A stretch of DNA of 64,000 nt from contig VSJF01000004.1 of the NCBI GenBank assembly GCA_009739215.1, positions 1,798,001 through 1,862,000 on the forward strand, read 5' to 3'. This document shows positions 36,901 to 47,519 of this stretch, one piece after another. The translations under genes and the position numbers were made by a program. This DNA is from Floccularia luteovirens. Taxonomy: Eukaryota; Basidiomycota; Agaricomycetes; Agaricales; Squamanitaceae. Positions within the stretch are counted from its first letter, which is position 1; every line of letters begins with the position of its first letter. Below the pieces are notes generated by a model. The model made no database searches. It saw nothing but the letters and a program-made list of their open reading frames with translations, and had not been told where the DNA came from.

Positions 36901-38085
36901 CTTCCCTGAGCACTCTAAAATATGGCTCGTGCGTCGCTAATGCTAACATGATAAGATCAGCATCCTGTAAAATTCGTCGATTTAATGGTTTCATAAGATA
37001 TTGAGCGAAAAATGCGAACCAAACCATAAATTACGTGTCTTGTGTTAGGGTCATGCCCCGGATTACTTCTCTGCCGTCTAATATAATCCATAATTTTATG
37101 TTCACCTTCCCCAGGAACTCCAGCATCGGAAATAATTACTTGTACCTGAAAACAAGTAAACCTGGTGACACGTTTACTGAAATGTCTGCTTACATTTTTC
37201 CAACCCGGGTCGTTGTTTATCTTTTGTACTACCCAATATCTTAAAGATGTTGCCAGGAGATCCATAAACGGAGTACCAGGTGTAATTGCATTTGAGTCCC
37301 AAGATACTTTGTTCTTTTCTTCATCGGAAACCGTCTTCCCCATGGCTTTTTAGATTGTCTTAGGTCAAATTTTTGTAGAAAAAATGGAGACATACCCTCC
37401 CAAAGAGCAAAAGACTCCTTCCGCGCAATTTCCTTTTCTTTGGCCTCTTGAGCAGAGCGGAAACGTCTTGAGCGCTGCTGATTCATTTTAGCACGAGGTG
37501 CAACACCGTCTAAGTTATGTCAGTTTGTCTGATTTATATTCGAGCAGTGATGCGGAATTACCGATGGCCATAAAGAGCAGTTTTCGTGGCCTGACCATGT
37601 TGACAACTCTCTCTGTATATTTGAACACCTCGACCATCATCTCTTCTTCTGTTTCTGGAGCAGGCTAACACACCCATTATGATTTGCTATCAATGTAAAT
37701 ATTCCGAGTACTTACTTTCCCTTCGGGATGTGTGCAAGGGTGAACCTAAATACACCTATAGGCTTCATGGAACAGTCTAAAATGATAAACTACTCACAAT
37801 TCCGTTCATATCGAGGTATAAATTATCGAACTCAACACCATTAGGATTAGTTTGTGCCATATTTATTGGAATGGTAATATTGTCGCCATGTTCATCGGGA
37901 ACTTTTATTTCCTCTTCCTCTTCGACAGGATAAACTGTAGAGAAGAATGAGTGGGTATTAACAGGGTGACACCGGATAGACTGACTAATTTTGGGATATT
38001 TCTTGCTGAGCCATCTGAAAAGTGCTGGAACACCCTGTCTTATGTCTTAGCCAAGATTGATACGACCTGAAGTATAACCCACCAT
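33901..38085 (-). CDS. RAT1: Nuclear 5'-3' exoribonuclease RAT1/XRN2
   Basis: Rat1 degrades RNA 5' to 3' in the nucleus, trims rRNA and ends RNA polymerase II transcription. The start is [18 protein letters not shown], with the ATG alone on the first coding exon (38083-38085) and a 48-nt intron. Conserved blocks follow: [75 protein letters not shown], a zinc knuckle [14 protein letters not shown], and [20 protein letters not shown]. These hold the acidic catalytic residues. The zinc knuckle marks Rat1 rather than Xrn1. The C-terminus is a long RGG/GYGG-rich tail from about 34470 to the stop at 33901. About fifteen introns are present. It is divergent from the eIF2B-delta gene (262 bp). Confidence 0.94.
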
Positions 38086-38347
38086 AATGCCAGATGAATA
38101 GTCTTTTGGAGATGGCTCAAGAGTTTCTGGAGTGAGAAGGAGCGCTTATTTGAGCCTTCTGTGATAGTTTGGTGATGAGTGCAGTGCCAACGTAACTCTT
38201 GCAGCTCTCAGTCACTTGTGAAAATCCATGTGAGTCACATGACATGAGAGAACTAGCATTTGATACATTACTCGCATGACTCTAATCAGACAACTACATA
38301 GCGTCCATTCAAAACAGTTATACGGTTATTTTTGCCCTTTAATCGCA

Positions 38348-39971
38348 ATGCCTGTCCCAACTAGCACAGATCCCGGGCCATCTGCCCAGAATTCAAACAA
38401 CCAGAAGAACTCAAACTCACAACCTTCCCAAAAATCCATGACAAAGTCTGAACGAAGAGAACTACAAGAAAGACAACGAGCTGCAAAACTAGCGCAAAAG
38501 CAACAACAAGGTACACCAGGGCCTGTCCAACCCAAACCAAAAGCTCAAACCTCTACACCTCAAAAGAAAGCACAGGGAGCAGAAATGACATCTACAAGAC
38601 CACCAAGGCAATCGATTTCCTTATCTAAGGATGCTGTGGCGGCTTTGCTTGAAGAGGGTGGAATAGGAAAGTCGGTTCCGCGAGGTTTGCGGATATTCTC
38701 CCACTTTGGACTTCCAAAACCTGTTGGTCATGCGGTGAAGGGGGATATACACCCTGCCGTGGTTAGGCTAGGACTACTTTTCTCAGAATTCAAAATCTGC
38801 GGTGCCAATGCGAGATGTATTGCAACGTTAACCGCATTTAAGACCGTATGTATCCTTTCTACTGTGTAAACTAGGATCTTATCGTACAGGGGTAATTAGG
38901 TGATCCAAGATTATACCACACCTGCACATAACACACTGTCTCGACATTTGATGACCCATCTCTCACCTCAAATAACCCACTTGGTGTCAGCCAGACCGAT
39001 GTCTGTATCTATGGGAAATGCAATCCGACAGCTGAAGTTAGAGATCAGCAGTTCAGACATTGACATGATTGAGCAGGATGTATGTAAATGTGAATATATG
39101 CTCGCGTCACCACTCCTGACCTTGTATAGGCGAAAGATCTACTTTGTGATAAAATAGACAATTATATTCGTGACAGGATAATAATGGCAGATGAAGTCAT
39201 TCAAGAACTAGCCGGTAAGAAGATCAAAGATGGAGATGTCATCCTCACTTATGCGAAGTTTGTGGTATATTATTCGTGTCACAGGAAACATATTAATATC
39301 TCTCGCAGATCGTCAGTTGTAGAGAAAGTTCTTTTAAGAGCTTATGAAGAAGGGAAGAAATTTTCGGTAATTGTTGTAGATTCGGGCCCACTCATGGAAG
39401 GTGGGGATTTTTTCTGAATGGTTGGTATGTCTCAATGAAAATGGTCGAAAATCCATCCAGGAAAGGCCCTCCTGAAAAGGTTAACGAACACATCACCTCA
39501 ACCGATCACTTGCACTTATGCACTCCTTCCCGCACTACCATCTCTCCTGACAGAAGTTACAACAGTACTGTTGGGCACCCATTCACTGTTTTCTAATGGG
39601 GCAGTTTACTCCCGTGCAGGCACTGCATTGGTCGCGATGATGGCTAAAGGACATGGTGTTCCTGTAGTGGTGTGTTGCGAAACTTACAAGTTCAGTGAAG
39701 GAGTCATGGTTGATGGCTTCGGGAAGAATGAACTTGGTGGGTTCACGCGTGGCTCTTGTTCATGGTTTTTCTAACAAGTCTTTTAGCACCCCCCACAGTA
39801 ACACTATCTCCAGGAACGTCAAATTTAACAACAGCAAATTTAGAAGTTCTCAATCCATTATATGATCTAACACCACCAAATTTCATCACTGCTGTTGTCA
39901 CAGAAGTGGGTCTAATTCCTCCGAGCAGCATTAGTTCGATACCATTAGCCCTTGGAAAGATAACTCTGTGA
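38348..39971 (+). CDS. GCD2: Translation initiation factor eIF2B subunit delta
   Basis: eIF2B recycles eIF2-GDP; delta belongs to its regulatory subcomplex with alpha and beta. The N-terminus MPVPTSTDPGPSAQNSNNQK is disordered, with a basic KSERRELQERQRAAKLAQKQ stretch usual in delta. The folded part starts FSHFGLPKPVGHAVKGDIHP and continues CIATLTAFKT, VIQDYTTPAHNTLSRHLMTH, SARPMSVSMGNAIRQLKLEI, KIKDGDVILTYAK, VEKVLLRAYEEGKKFSVIVV, VDSGPLMEG, LFSNGAVYSRAGTALVAMMA, VPVVVCCETYKFSEGV and PPNFITAVVTEVGLIPPSSI. The last block is the GP...I.T..G motif of the family. Introns are about 50 nt. Stop 39969-39971 is 95 bp from the converging MTP18 stop. Confidence 0.93.
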
Positions 39972-40066
39972 CTGTAATTTCATAATGAAAATTAGATAAT
40001 AATACGAATATTGTATGTTTAGATTGGTATATTAAGTATGAGGTGGGGGCATTCATATTGGTGATA

Positions 40067-40853
40067 TCATAAATCCTGCTTTTCATTGGGTTTGTCCTCT
40101 CCTTGATTCTGTGATATTAGCTTCTCTCGTATCCAGTCAAAGGCGCGGTCGGTAACATGCTCGACTGGATGGTCAAAAAGGTACGGTAGAATAGGAACGA
40201 TTGCTAACCCCGTCACAGTCGGACCCCATGTTCTGATGCGAGTGTTCTGAGCTTTTACAAATGCTTTTCTAGCCTGTGCAACGGCAGTATGTATGGTAAA
40301 TGCAGGTAGCGCCCTATAATGTAAAGAATGAGGGACATAGAAGAGATGATTTTAAGGACATACATGGATGCAATAGATTGAAAGGTTGCGCGTTGAACAG
40401 CTACTAGACTAATTCTACTTGGCTCAGAAAAATTTGCAGCTTCAATTGCCGATGGGCCGCGATGATAGGCCTTATATGATTCATATGAGACGTCACTATG
40501 AGATTTCGAATGAGCCGGAGAATGCTATGATAAACAATGTAAATGAGAACCCTGCGAGATACAACCAAGAAACACCATAAGCCGCTGTGACAATCCAAGG
40601 CGGCACTACGGGGCGGAAAGCCTCTCCCACGTCGCTGGTCTTTAAAATAGAGATTCCACATGTAAAACTGAACGGACGAAGAAAGATAGGAGCGTACATA
40701 TGCCAGATAGCGGTTGCTCGCGCGCAAAGCCGTTCTGAGGCGGGCACCATAAGCCATATATCTGACTTCGGAGTCGGTACTATCCACATTTTTTTCTGCA
40801 AGGTCATCAACCTTGTCCTGAACAGCATCGACAGTGTTTTCTACCGCAGCCAT
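40067..40853 (-). CDS. Mitochondrial fission process protein 1 (MTP18) homolog
   Basis: MTP18/MTFP1 is an inner mitochondrial membrane protein linked to fission and membrane integrity. The start MAAVENTVDAVQDKVDDLAE is followed by DSEVRYMAYGARLRTALRAS and NRYLAY; after an intron TSDVGEAFRPVVPPWIVTAA YGVSWLYLAGDVS follows as the first hydrophobic part. Then come AYHRGPSAIEAANFSEPSRI, SLVAVQRATFQSIASM and ALPAFTIHTAVAQARKAFVK, and the final TWGPTVTGLAIVPILPYLFD and HPVEHVTDRAFDWIRE. The SDVGEAFR..VP signature and HPVE..TDRAFDW ending fit the family well. Introns are short. The divergent promoter to the FHA-forkhead gene is only 156 bp and contains a CACGTG at 40906-40911. Confidence 0.87.
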
Positions 40854-41009
40854 GAAATGAGAAGAGGTCGTATTCAAAATTTAGCTTCTGCCTGATTCGT
40901 CATGTCACGTGTTAGCTAAAACCCTTCCACCTTTGACCGTCGACCACAACGTCGTAAACTTCGCAATCGTCGGTATAACCTTCAGCTCGTTGCTCCCCTA
41001 CCCTAACTC

Positions 41010-43288
41010 ATGAACTCCACAACACTCATGGCTTCTCCCATTATTGAGGAGAAGAATGGGGTCAAATCAGAGTTCTCGCCTCCTGTGCAAGAAAAGATCT
41101 CAGCATATTACTCCCTTGTTTTTCCCCATTTCACGTTCTACATTCAGACACTATCCATCACCATTGGTCGGCGATGTGCTCCAAACTCTAGTACCGCTAC
41201 GTCCTCTACCACCGAGCCGGTTCAAGTTGATGTGGACCTTGGGGCGCTCAAGAGTGTATCCCGACTCCATGCCAAGATTGAATATGACCAAGAGGAAGAC
41301 CGCTTCGTACTTGTCGTAATTGGACGCAATGGTGCTTGGGTGGATGGTGTCTGGTCTGGCAGCGGAACCAGAGCACCGCTCAGCGAACGGTGAGTGATAC
41401 ATACGTGTCCTGACGCAACATATTTAACATGAGGCTTCTTAGTTCTCAAATCCAGATTGCTTCACGTATTTTCCATTTTGTTCTCCCACCACCTCCTCCA
41501 CCAGAAGATACACCTTCCCCCAGCTCACAATCCTCGTCCGCCAATCGACAGCGCTCTCCTTCTGTTGATATCACCTCTATATCGCCCCCTTCATCCCAAC
41601 CATCCAACTCCCCCCTACCGTCAGATAAGGTCAAACTTTCACCAAATTCACCAGAACCCCAACTTCTACGTACACAACGACAGCCAGAGCTACCAAATTC
41701 CAACTCAATAGGAAAGCCAAGTAAAGCTACAAATTCTAAGAAACGGAAAAAGAGCGATAATGATTCGCCTCCGGTTCTTGAACGACCGAAGCCAGAAGAT
41801 ATGCCACCAAAGCCACCATTTACATATGCACAGCTCATTTACCGTGCTATCAAGTCATTGAATGGTAAAGCTACGCTTCAAGAGATCTGCTCGTGGATCC
41901 TGAATATATACGACTACTATAGATATGCAGACGGCGCTTGGATGGTGAGCTATATGAAAGTCAATTCTTAGAACTAAAATGACTTCCAATTTTAGAGTTC
42001 TGTTCGGCATAACTTGTCGTCAAGCAGGGCTTTCTTGAAAATGGAGAGATGTGGAGGGGACAGGGGGAAAGGGTTCTTCTGGTCAATCGATGAGAAACAT
42101 GCACGAACGCTTGAGGAACAGGAAACCAGAAGTCAACAAGCTGCTAATGATCCCTCTCAGGCTAACGCAAGCGGTAGCAAGGATGGTCCGAAAGGTGGAA
42201 GGAAGAAAGACAAAGGTGCATCATTACTGGAACCTCCTTTGAAACGTAGTATCAAAGGTGATGCCAAAGGTCCTTTACCTCCGCCCCTAACGTCTGCACC
42301 ACTACTACAGAAGATCAAAACGGATTCACCTAATGGCGGGAATTCCACTAATCTTCCAACAGTCTACGCCTATCCACCACACAAGCAACAGACACATGTT
42401 ACTCCTGCATCACAACAGGCCTCTACGTTATCATCCGGGTACTCTGGAACTCCACAAATGACCCCTAACCCCTATGCGGCACTAACGCATCAATCACATT
42501 GGTCACTGCATTCTTCTGCTAACAAATCTGGCAGCAGCACGTCTCCCTCCTTACAAGCTTCTACAGCAATTGCACCTACGCAGAATCCTACCCCGCACGC
42601 AACATCGCAGAGGTTTCCTCTGGTACAAACATTACCCCAACAAGCTGTCGCTGCTCCTCCACCATCAGGAGCAACTGTAGCACCTGATGTTGTGATCCCC
42701 ATAGTTCTCGGCCCCATCCCTCCGACCCACCCAGACTACGCATCTAATCAACCTAACAACTCTGCTAAGGAAGGATATATGGTTCTTCACGAAAGGAAAC
42801 TTATATTGGACCCAGACGTTTTCGCAGGGTTAACGAAGGAGATGTTGGAGGAGTTGGAGAAGATGGGAGCTCGAGCAGCACTAGTGGTGCTGACTGGGCA
42901 TATGGTCAGAGCGCTGAAGGAGAGACGTGCAAGAGGTCGTGGTAAAGACAAGAGTGCCAAGCGAGCCAAAGGTTCAGCAAAGGCAGGAGCAGCAAAGAAA
43001 GCGGCAATAGCAGCGACATCAGGGCCTTTTACAACACTTCCCTTAGAAAATCGAACATCATGCGTGGCTGCTACGCGGGTAGACGCTGATTCTGCAAGTG
43101 GGGAAGCTCAGCAACCATCAGCTGAGCCTAACTCTATTCCTGAAACCGCGGCAGCACCTGTGGACGGAGACCCAGGCACACCGATTGTAGTTGTGGACGA
43201 TTCTGAAGATGAAGAGCCGGCTGCGAAACGTAGGAAGCTTCAAACTCTTGTCGATAATATGACTCACCCTGTGAATGATAAACCATGA
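41010..43288 (+). CDS. Forkhead transcription factor with N-terminal FHA domain
   Basis: This protein joins an FHA domain, which binds phosphothreonine peptides, to a forkhead DNA-binding domain, as in yeast Fkh1/2 and Fhl1. The FHA part reads FYIQTLSITIGRRCAP, LGALKSVSRLHAKIEYDQEE and RFVLVVIGRNGAWVDGVW (GR, S-R-H and N-G residues kept). The forkhead reads PPKPPFTYAQLIYRAIKSLN, GKATLQEICSWILNIYDYYR, GAWM|SSVRHNLSSSRAFL and KMERCGGDRGKGFFWSIDE, with an intron between W-M and SSVRHNL. The remaining two thirds are Pro/Ser/Ala-rich with a basic Ala/Lys stretch near the end and an acidic DDSEDEE motif. Its closest yeast counterpart (Fkh cell-cycle versus Fhl1 ribosomal-protein gene type) cannot be settled by eye. 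Confidence 0.9.
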
Positions 43289-43663
43289 CGCTTCTATTCA
43301 CTCCTTCACAAGCTTTTTCTTATTCATATTATAGCTTTTCTACCGTTGCAATCTCGTTGGTTTAACTTTGACACATTGTTTCTTGATTGGTTCTACGGTT
43401 AATGATAAGTCCTGGATATCTCTTCTCCGCCTGTTTTTTCTATGGCTTTTGCTAGCGTGATGAGATTAGATATATTTATCGAACATTACGATACCCTCAT
43501 GTATGCATTCACGAATAGACTTGATAGTGTAATTGCACTTTAATCATGATTTCATTAAAACAAGGAACTGGACAACAAAATTCAAAGATACGTGAAAAAA
43601 TGTACACGAAAACAATACGATTCTCACAACAATGTGAATAAATGCATAGCACGAAAGTTTGGA
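43289..43663. other. Convergent intergenic region
   Basis: About 375 bp between the stops of the FHA-forkhead gene and the TFIIS-N-like gene. AT-rich 3' ends only; no ORF or repeat is seen. Confidence 0.5.
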
Positions 43664-45334
43664 TTATGCAGAAAGATTCTCTCTCCAATGTTTAACGATT
43701 CTCCTCGCTAGCTTCTTTGCCTCTGGACCAAAAACACTTTGATGCATATACTTTCGCAATCCAACAGCCAATTTAGATTCGGCCAGATTTTCTGCAGTCA
43801 TATTTGGATGGTCTTTATTGTCGTAGATTTGTTGCAAGGTTTCAACTAGATGGGCAAGTTGAAGTTCTCCAACTTTACCTACTTCGCCAAGATACCATAC
43901 GCGGTTTAGTTCATTTGCCCATGCCGTGATTTTCAATATGTCAACCACGACGGAACGGGGGCGGGCTGGAACCTGGACACGATTAAGACGTTTGAGGCGG
44001 CTGATTTTGCCTTCGTTACTTGAAGATCTCTGTTTCGGTAGATGCAGGAAAGCATGGCTTGAGCCCGAAGGCTGTTCACTCCCGCTCTCATGATAGTTGG
44101 TTGCTTTTAACTCCCCAGACTCATAGCCCGAACCCGAACTGTCTTCTAAGATTTCGCCGTCTTCAAGTTCGCGAGCAATGTCTTCATCAATCTCCATAAC
44201 CTCATCCGTTCCTTGTCGAACTAAGAACCCTTCGGATGGAGCATGACGACTAATTTGTGCGATCGTTTCGCTCGCTGCTTGCACTGGAGCACTTCTCTTG
44301 CCAAATGGAACTTGGTGTAGAGGGGACTGAATGTCTTTACTATGATCCGAAAAGATAAACTTTCTACGTTCTTCGTCATGAGACTCTCCTGAATGTATGG
44401 CTTGTGTTGATTGGTGGTGTGGACGATTGCTTGAAAAGTCGCCGGCACTGAATAGTTGTCCTTTTGAGAACTGTATAGGACTCGTGCCACCACTTTGTTG
44501 GGGTGTTGTCACTTCTGAATGTCTTGCCTGACTCGGAGGACTATGCTCGGGAACTCTTGGCGTTGGAGTCGTGCTGGAAACATTGAGTTCCGAAGTATTG
44601 ACAAAAACGGTGGGCAATGTTGTTGAATGGTCAGCTGGGGCAGTCCCAATTATGGTTGACAGCTCTTTGTCCCCCAGATCTGGCAGAACGCTGCTCGTTG
44701 TCGTGACATAGTAGGATTTAGCTTTCAATAGGTGCCTGAGATTGGTTAAAATGATTTCATGTTCCTCGGAAAACTGGGATTTTTGTGAAGGGTTTGGATG
44801 TTTCTGGTTTTGTTTCTGATTTGAAATTGATTTGAAAATGATTGGAACCACTATGGGTGGGTCTAGTGTTTGCTCATGGTGTGAAACAGAATTTGCAAAG
44901 GAGGTTGTTTGGGATGTTTGAGAAGTAGTGAGCAGAGATATTGATGATTGTTGTGGTTGAGCTTGGGAGAAAATAGGACTAGACATGACTACATGATCTT
45001 CATGACCATCCCTGCTAGGAATAGTCTTGAATGCTGCTAGTGGTGAGGACCATCTAACATGATTGGAATGAGGATGTAGTGATGGTTTCAAAAGAGACTT
45101 CTGATAGTGATTGAAGTTATATAAACAACTGTTTTGCTTTGTGATTGATGAACTTACCTTTGGCAATTTTGGTAGCTGTGATTTAAAATCATCTGCATGT
45201 ACTACAGAAAAGTGTGAAGCATGAAATATACTGAAACTTGGTTGGCTATTGTTTGGAAATGCTTCTATAACTGAGGATGAATGCAATGGAATTTGCTGTA
45301 GGCATAAAAAATTGTTTCTGATGCCTAGTAACAT
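43664..45334 (-). CDS. Protein with C-terminal TFIIS-N/LEDGF-like helical domain; 5' end uncertain
   Basis: The C-terminal 120 residues look folded: SVVVDILKITAWANELNRVW, ELQLAHLVETLQQIYDNKDH, NLAESKLAVGLRKYMHQSVF, and GPEAKKLARRIVKHWRENLS. The last two helices resemble the TFIIS N-terminal (TND/LW) bundle that binds short motifs in elongation factors. The rest is Ser/Gln/Pro-rich with an acidic DEVMEIDEDIARELEDGE stretch. An unbroken frame runs to 45334, but a good 57-nt intron fits at 45122-45178 (donor GTAAGT, acceptor CACTATCAG; length a multiple of three). More introns may lie further upstream, so the true start is not known. The first ~190 codons lie inside the CpG-free block. Function is unknown; a role in transcription is inferred. 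Confidence 0.7.
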   Translation of the reverse strand: MLLGIRNNFLCLQQIPLHSSSVIEAFPNNSQPSFSIFHASHFSVVHADDFKSQLPKLPKVSSSITKQNSCLYNFNHYQKSLLKPSLHPHSNHVRWSSPLAAFKTIPSRDGHEDHVVMSSPIFSQAQPQQSSISLLTTSQTSQTTSFANSVSHHEQTLDPPIVVPIIFKSISNQKQNQKHPNPSQKSQFSEEHEIILTNLRHLLKAKSYYVTTTSSVLPDLGDKELSTIIGTAPADHSTTLPTVFVNTSELNVSSTTPTPRVPEHSPPSQARHSEVTTPQQSGGTSPIQFSKGQLFSAGDFSSNRPHHQSTQAIHSGESHDEERRKFIFSDHSKDIQSPLHQVPFGKRSAPVQAASETIAQISRHAPSEGFLVRQGTDEVMEIDEDIARELEDGEILEDSSGSGYESGELKATNYHESGSEQPSGSSHAFLHLPKQRSSSNEGKISRLKRLNRVQVPARPRSVVVDILKITAWANELNRVWYLGEVGKVGELQLAHLVETLQQIYDNKDHPNMTAENLAESKLAVGLRKYMHQSVFGPEAKKLARRIVKHWRENLSA

Positions 45335-46696
45335 TCATTAATTCATGAAGCATTATACTCTTTGATTGTTCAAAGAAAAAAAATTAAAGTTATAATAGTG
45401 ATGGTAGAGAAAGAAATGGGCAAGATAGCAAGTATTATTTCTTAGCAGTTTATATATATCATAAGAGCTGAGTTTGAATCTGAAACATGTGAGTCATTAT
45501 AAGTATGAGAATTAATAAATACTAATATGTGGCAAACATGTATATCAAAATATAGTTAACACATTATAATCAAATACATCTGTTAGGAGATATACTGTTT
45601 CTGTTATGATCTTATCCAGACTCTTGTTATCTCCCTGGACTTTAGAACATATGTATAACAAGTTTCTGAGAGAATAAGTGAAGGCAAAAGACATCCAAGC
45701 AAAGTAAGGGAGAACAAAGTGACAATGAGGTCCTCACTTAGATGAAGTGAGTTTTTACACTGAAGGGCCCAAATATGCCAACAAAAGAGTGTGAAGGACA
45801 ATATTTGACAAGTTAGATGACTTATAGTAATTGAAAGTGGTGAAATCAGTCAGGAGAGTGAAGAAACTTAGAGTGAGCTAGTTTTCTTTACTTCTGAATA
45901 TTCTATGAGGAGAGGGGAAAGAGAAACTGAATTTTTCTAACTACTATACAAGTTTTTGTTCTTCCTACAGAGAGAGAATATTTGTGAGTAGCTAGTGAAG
46001 TATTTTTAATTTTACTATTTGTAAGATAGGTGTGAAAAACAAGATAAATGGAGAAATAGTTCAAAGGGTGTGAGAGAATCCAATCTCAAATAAGTGAAAG
46101 GGTAGAGGAGAGAATGAAGTAGTTATGAAGGGTTTGGTATAGTTAACTAGGCCAGTGAGTGAGTGCATAATGCTTGCATTGCACATGATCACAGAAGTCT
46201 GGAGCATACCTTGCTATTTTTGGAGTCGCATATGAGATAACTAGATGGCACAGGGGTGGACAAGGGTGCCAAGCAATCAGATAGTGTGATTCGTCAGGAT
46301 AAGAAGGGCAATCCCATGGTCTGGTTATCTTAGTAGCTATTAAGTGAAGAGTGAGTTGGTCAGAAGAAGTTGCATATAATGTCATGGGGTATGGAGATTA
46401 AGAGAGGATATGCAGAGGATTGATTGATCACTGAGCTGGAGAGATAAAAGAAGGAAGTAAGAGGAATTGCATAGTATATTCAAATAGACATGTCTGAGGT
46501 TTTTGTAGCTTCTGGATTGGAGTTAATATGACATGGAATCAGGAGAATATATAGTAGGCTTATCAGTTGCTTGCTAATTGGATTGCTAAAGTTGTGAGTA
46601 GTGACTAATAGTGAGAAAATGGTGATTTCCAAGGCAAGGCTGTGCAGCCTTCCTATACTGTACAGTCTGAAACGCCTAACTATTTACTTTCACTAT

Positions 46697-47005
46697 AACT
46701 GACCTCAGTGAGGCCCCAACAAGTGGCAGTTAAATACTTGTGCATTGGTATCTCTCTTTGCTGCACTAGGAAAATCTGACTAGCATTATGATGAGACCAG
46801 TTGATGAAGCCCCAAACCCACATAATGGTAACAGTTTCTCTATCTGTTACCACTATGTGTATTTGTAATAAATGTTGCAGTGTAGTTTGCTGTATATGAT
46901 ACAATTCTCACATCTTGGATTTGCTAGTAGATTTTCCTAGCATGATGTAGAGCTTATGTCCTTAAAATTTAACTGCCACCAAGTAGGGCCTCCTTCAGGT
47001 CAATT
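46697..47005. mobile_element. Fold-back (MITE-like) element
   Basis: A left arm from 46697 (AACTGACCTCAGTGAGGCCC onward, with GTGGCAGTTAAAT) reappears inverted at the right end, ending 47005 (GGGCCTCCTTCAGGTCAATT). The match continues inward: CTAGGAAAATCTGACTAGCA near 46767 pairs with the inverted copy near 46922-46941. Arms are therefore about 80-100 bp with perhaps 80% identity, around a 110-bp centre. The 309-bp size, lack of coding capacity and long inverted arms fit a non-autonomous DNA element. I could not fix a target-site duplication. Confidence 0.6.
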
Positions 47006-47050
47006 AGAAAGACAGGGTCTTCATCAGCAAATGCTGCATACCTATTTAAA

Positions 47051-47070
47051 CCTATGTAGATCTACATAGG
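47051..47070. repeat. Perfect 20-bp palindrome
   Basis: CCTATGTAGA is followed directly by its exact reverse complement. It directly precedes the hairpin at 47071-47149 and shares the CCTATGTAGA motif with it. Confidence 0.85.
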
Positions 47071-47149
47071 GAGGGTCAACCTAGGATGCTTATGAATGCC
47101 TATGTAGACCTACATATAGGCATTTATAGGCATCCTAGATTGACTCTCT
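47071..47149. repeat. Inverted repeat hairpin with ~37-bp arms
   Basis: The left arm (47071-47107, GAGGGTCAACCTAGGATGC onward) pairs with the right arm (47111-47149, ending CATCCTAGATTGACTCTC). Mismatches are mostly C-to-T or A-to-G transitions, as expected for deamination decay. There is almost no loop. Confidence 0.75.
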
Positions 47150-47455
47150 TGGAAACATTTTCCTGATATTGAACAACCAAGCTGCTGTCTTGCAGGTGTC
47201 TATGACTATAGTCATCCTAGACTATAGAAAGAGTTGGGTGCAGTAACAGAGTATTAAATCAAAGTTGATTTGGGTACTTGAAACTAAGATCAAGCTAAGG
47301 CTTGACTATAATTTTGTGCTGTTTAAATACACAAATAGTAGTACTAATAATACACTAGATGACTCTAGATGGCACACTATGTGATGGGTGAATAAGCATT
47401 AAGTCAGTTACAAGTCATATTGAAGTATCTACTAGTTATATAGAAAAGAGTCATT

Positions 47456-47519
47456 AGCAAACTCCAGATCTACTACTCCATAGCACTCCATAGTATCTAT
47501 AGTAGACCCAGAGTTTGCT
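47456..47519. repeat. Inverted repeat with 20-bp arms
   Basis: AGCAAACTCCAGATCTACTA at 47456-47475 faces TAGTAGACCCAGAGTTTGCT at 47500-47519. Three or so mismatches, again transitions, and a 24-bp loop holding two CACTCCATAG-like units. Confidence 0.7.
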
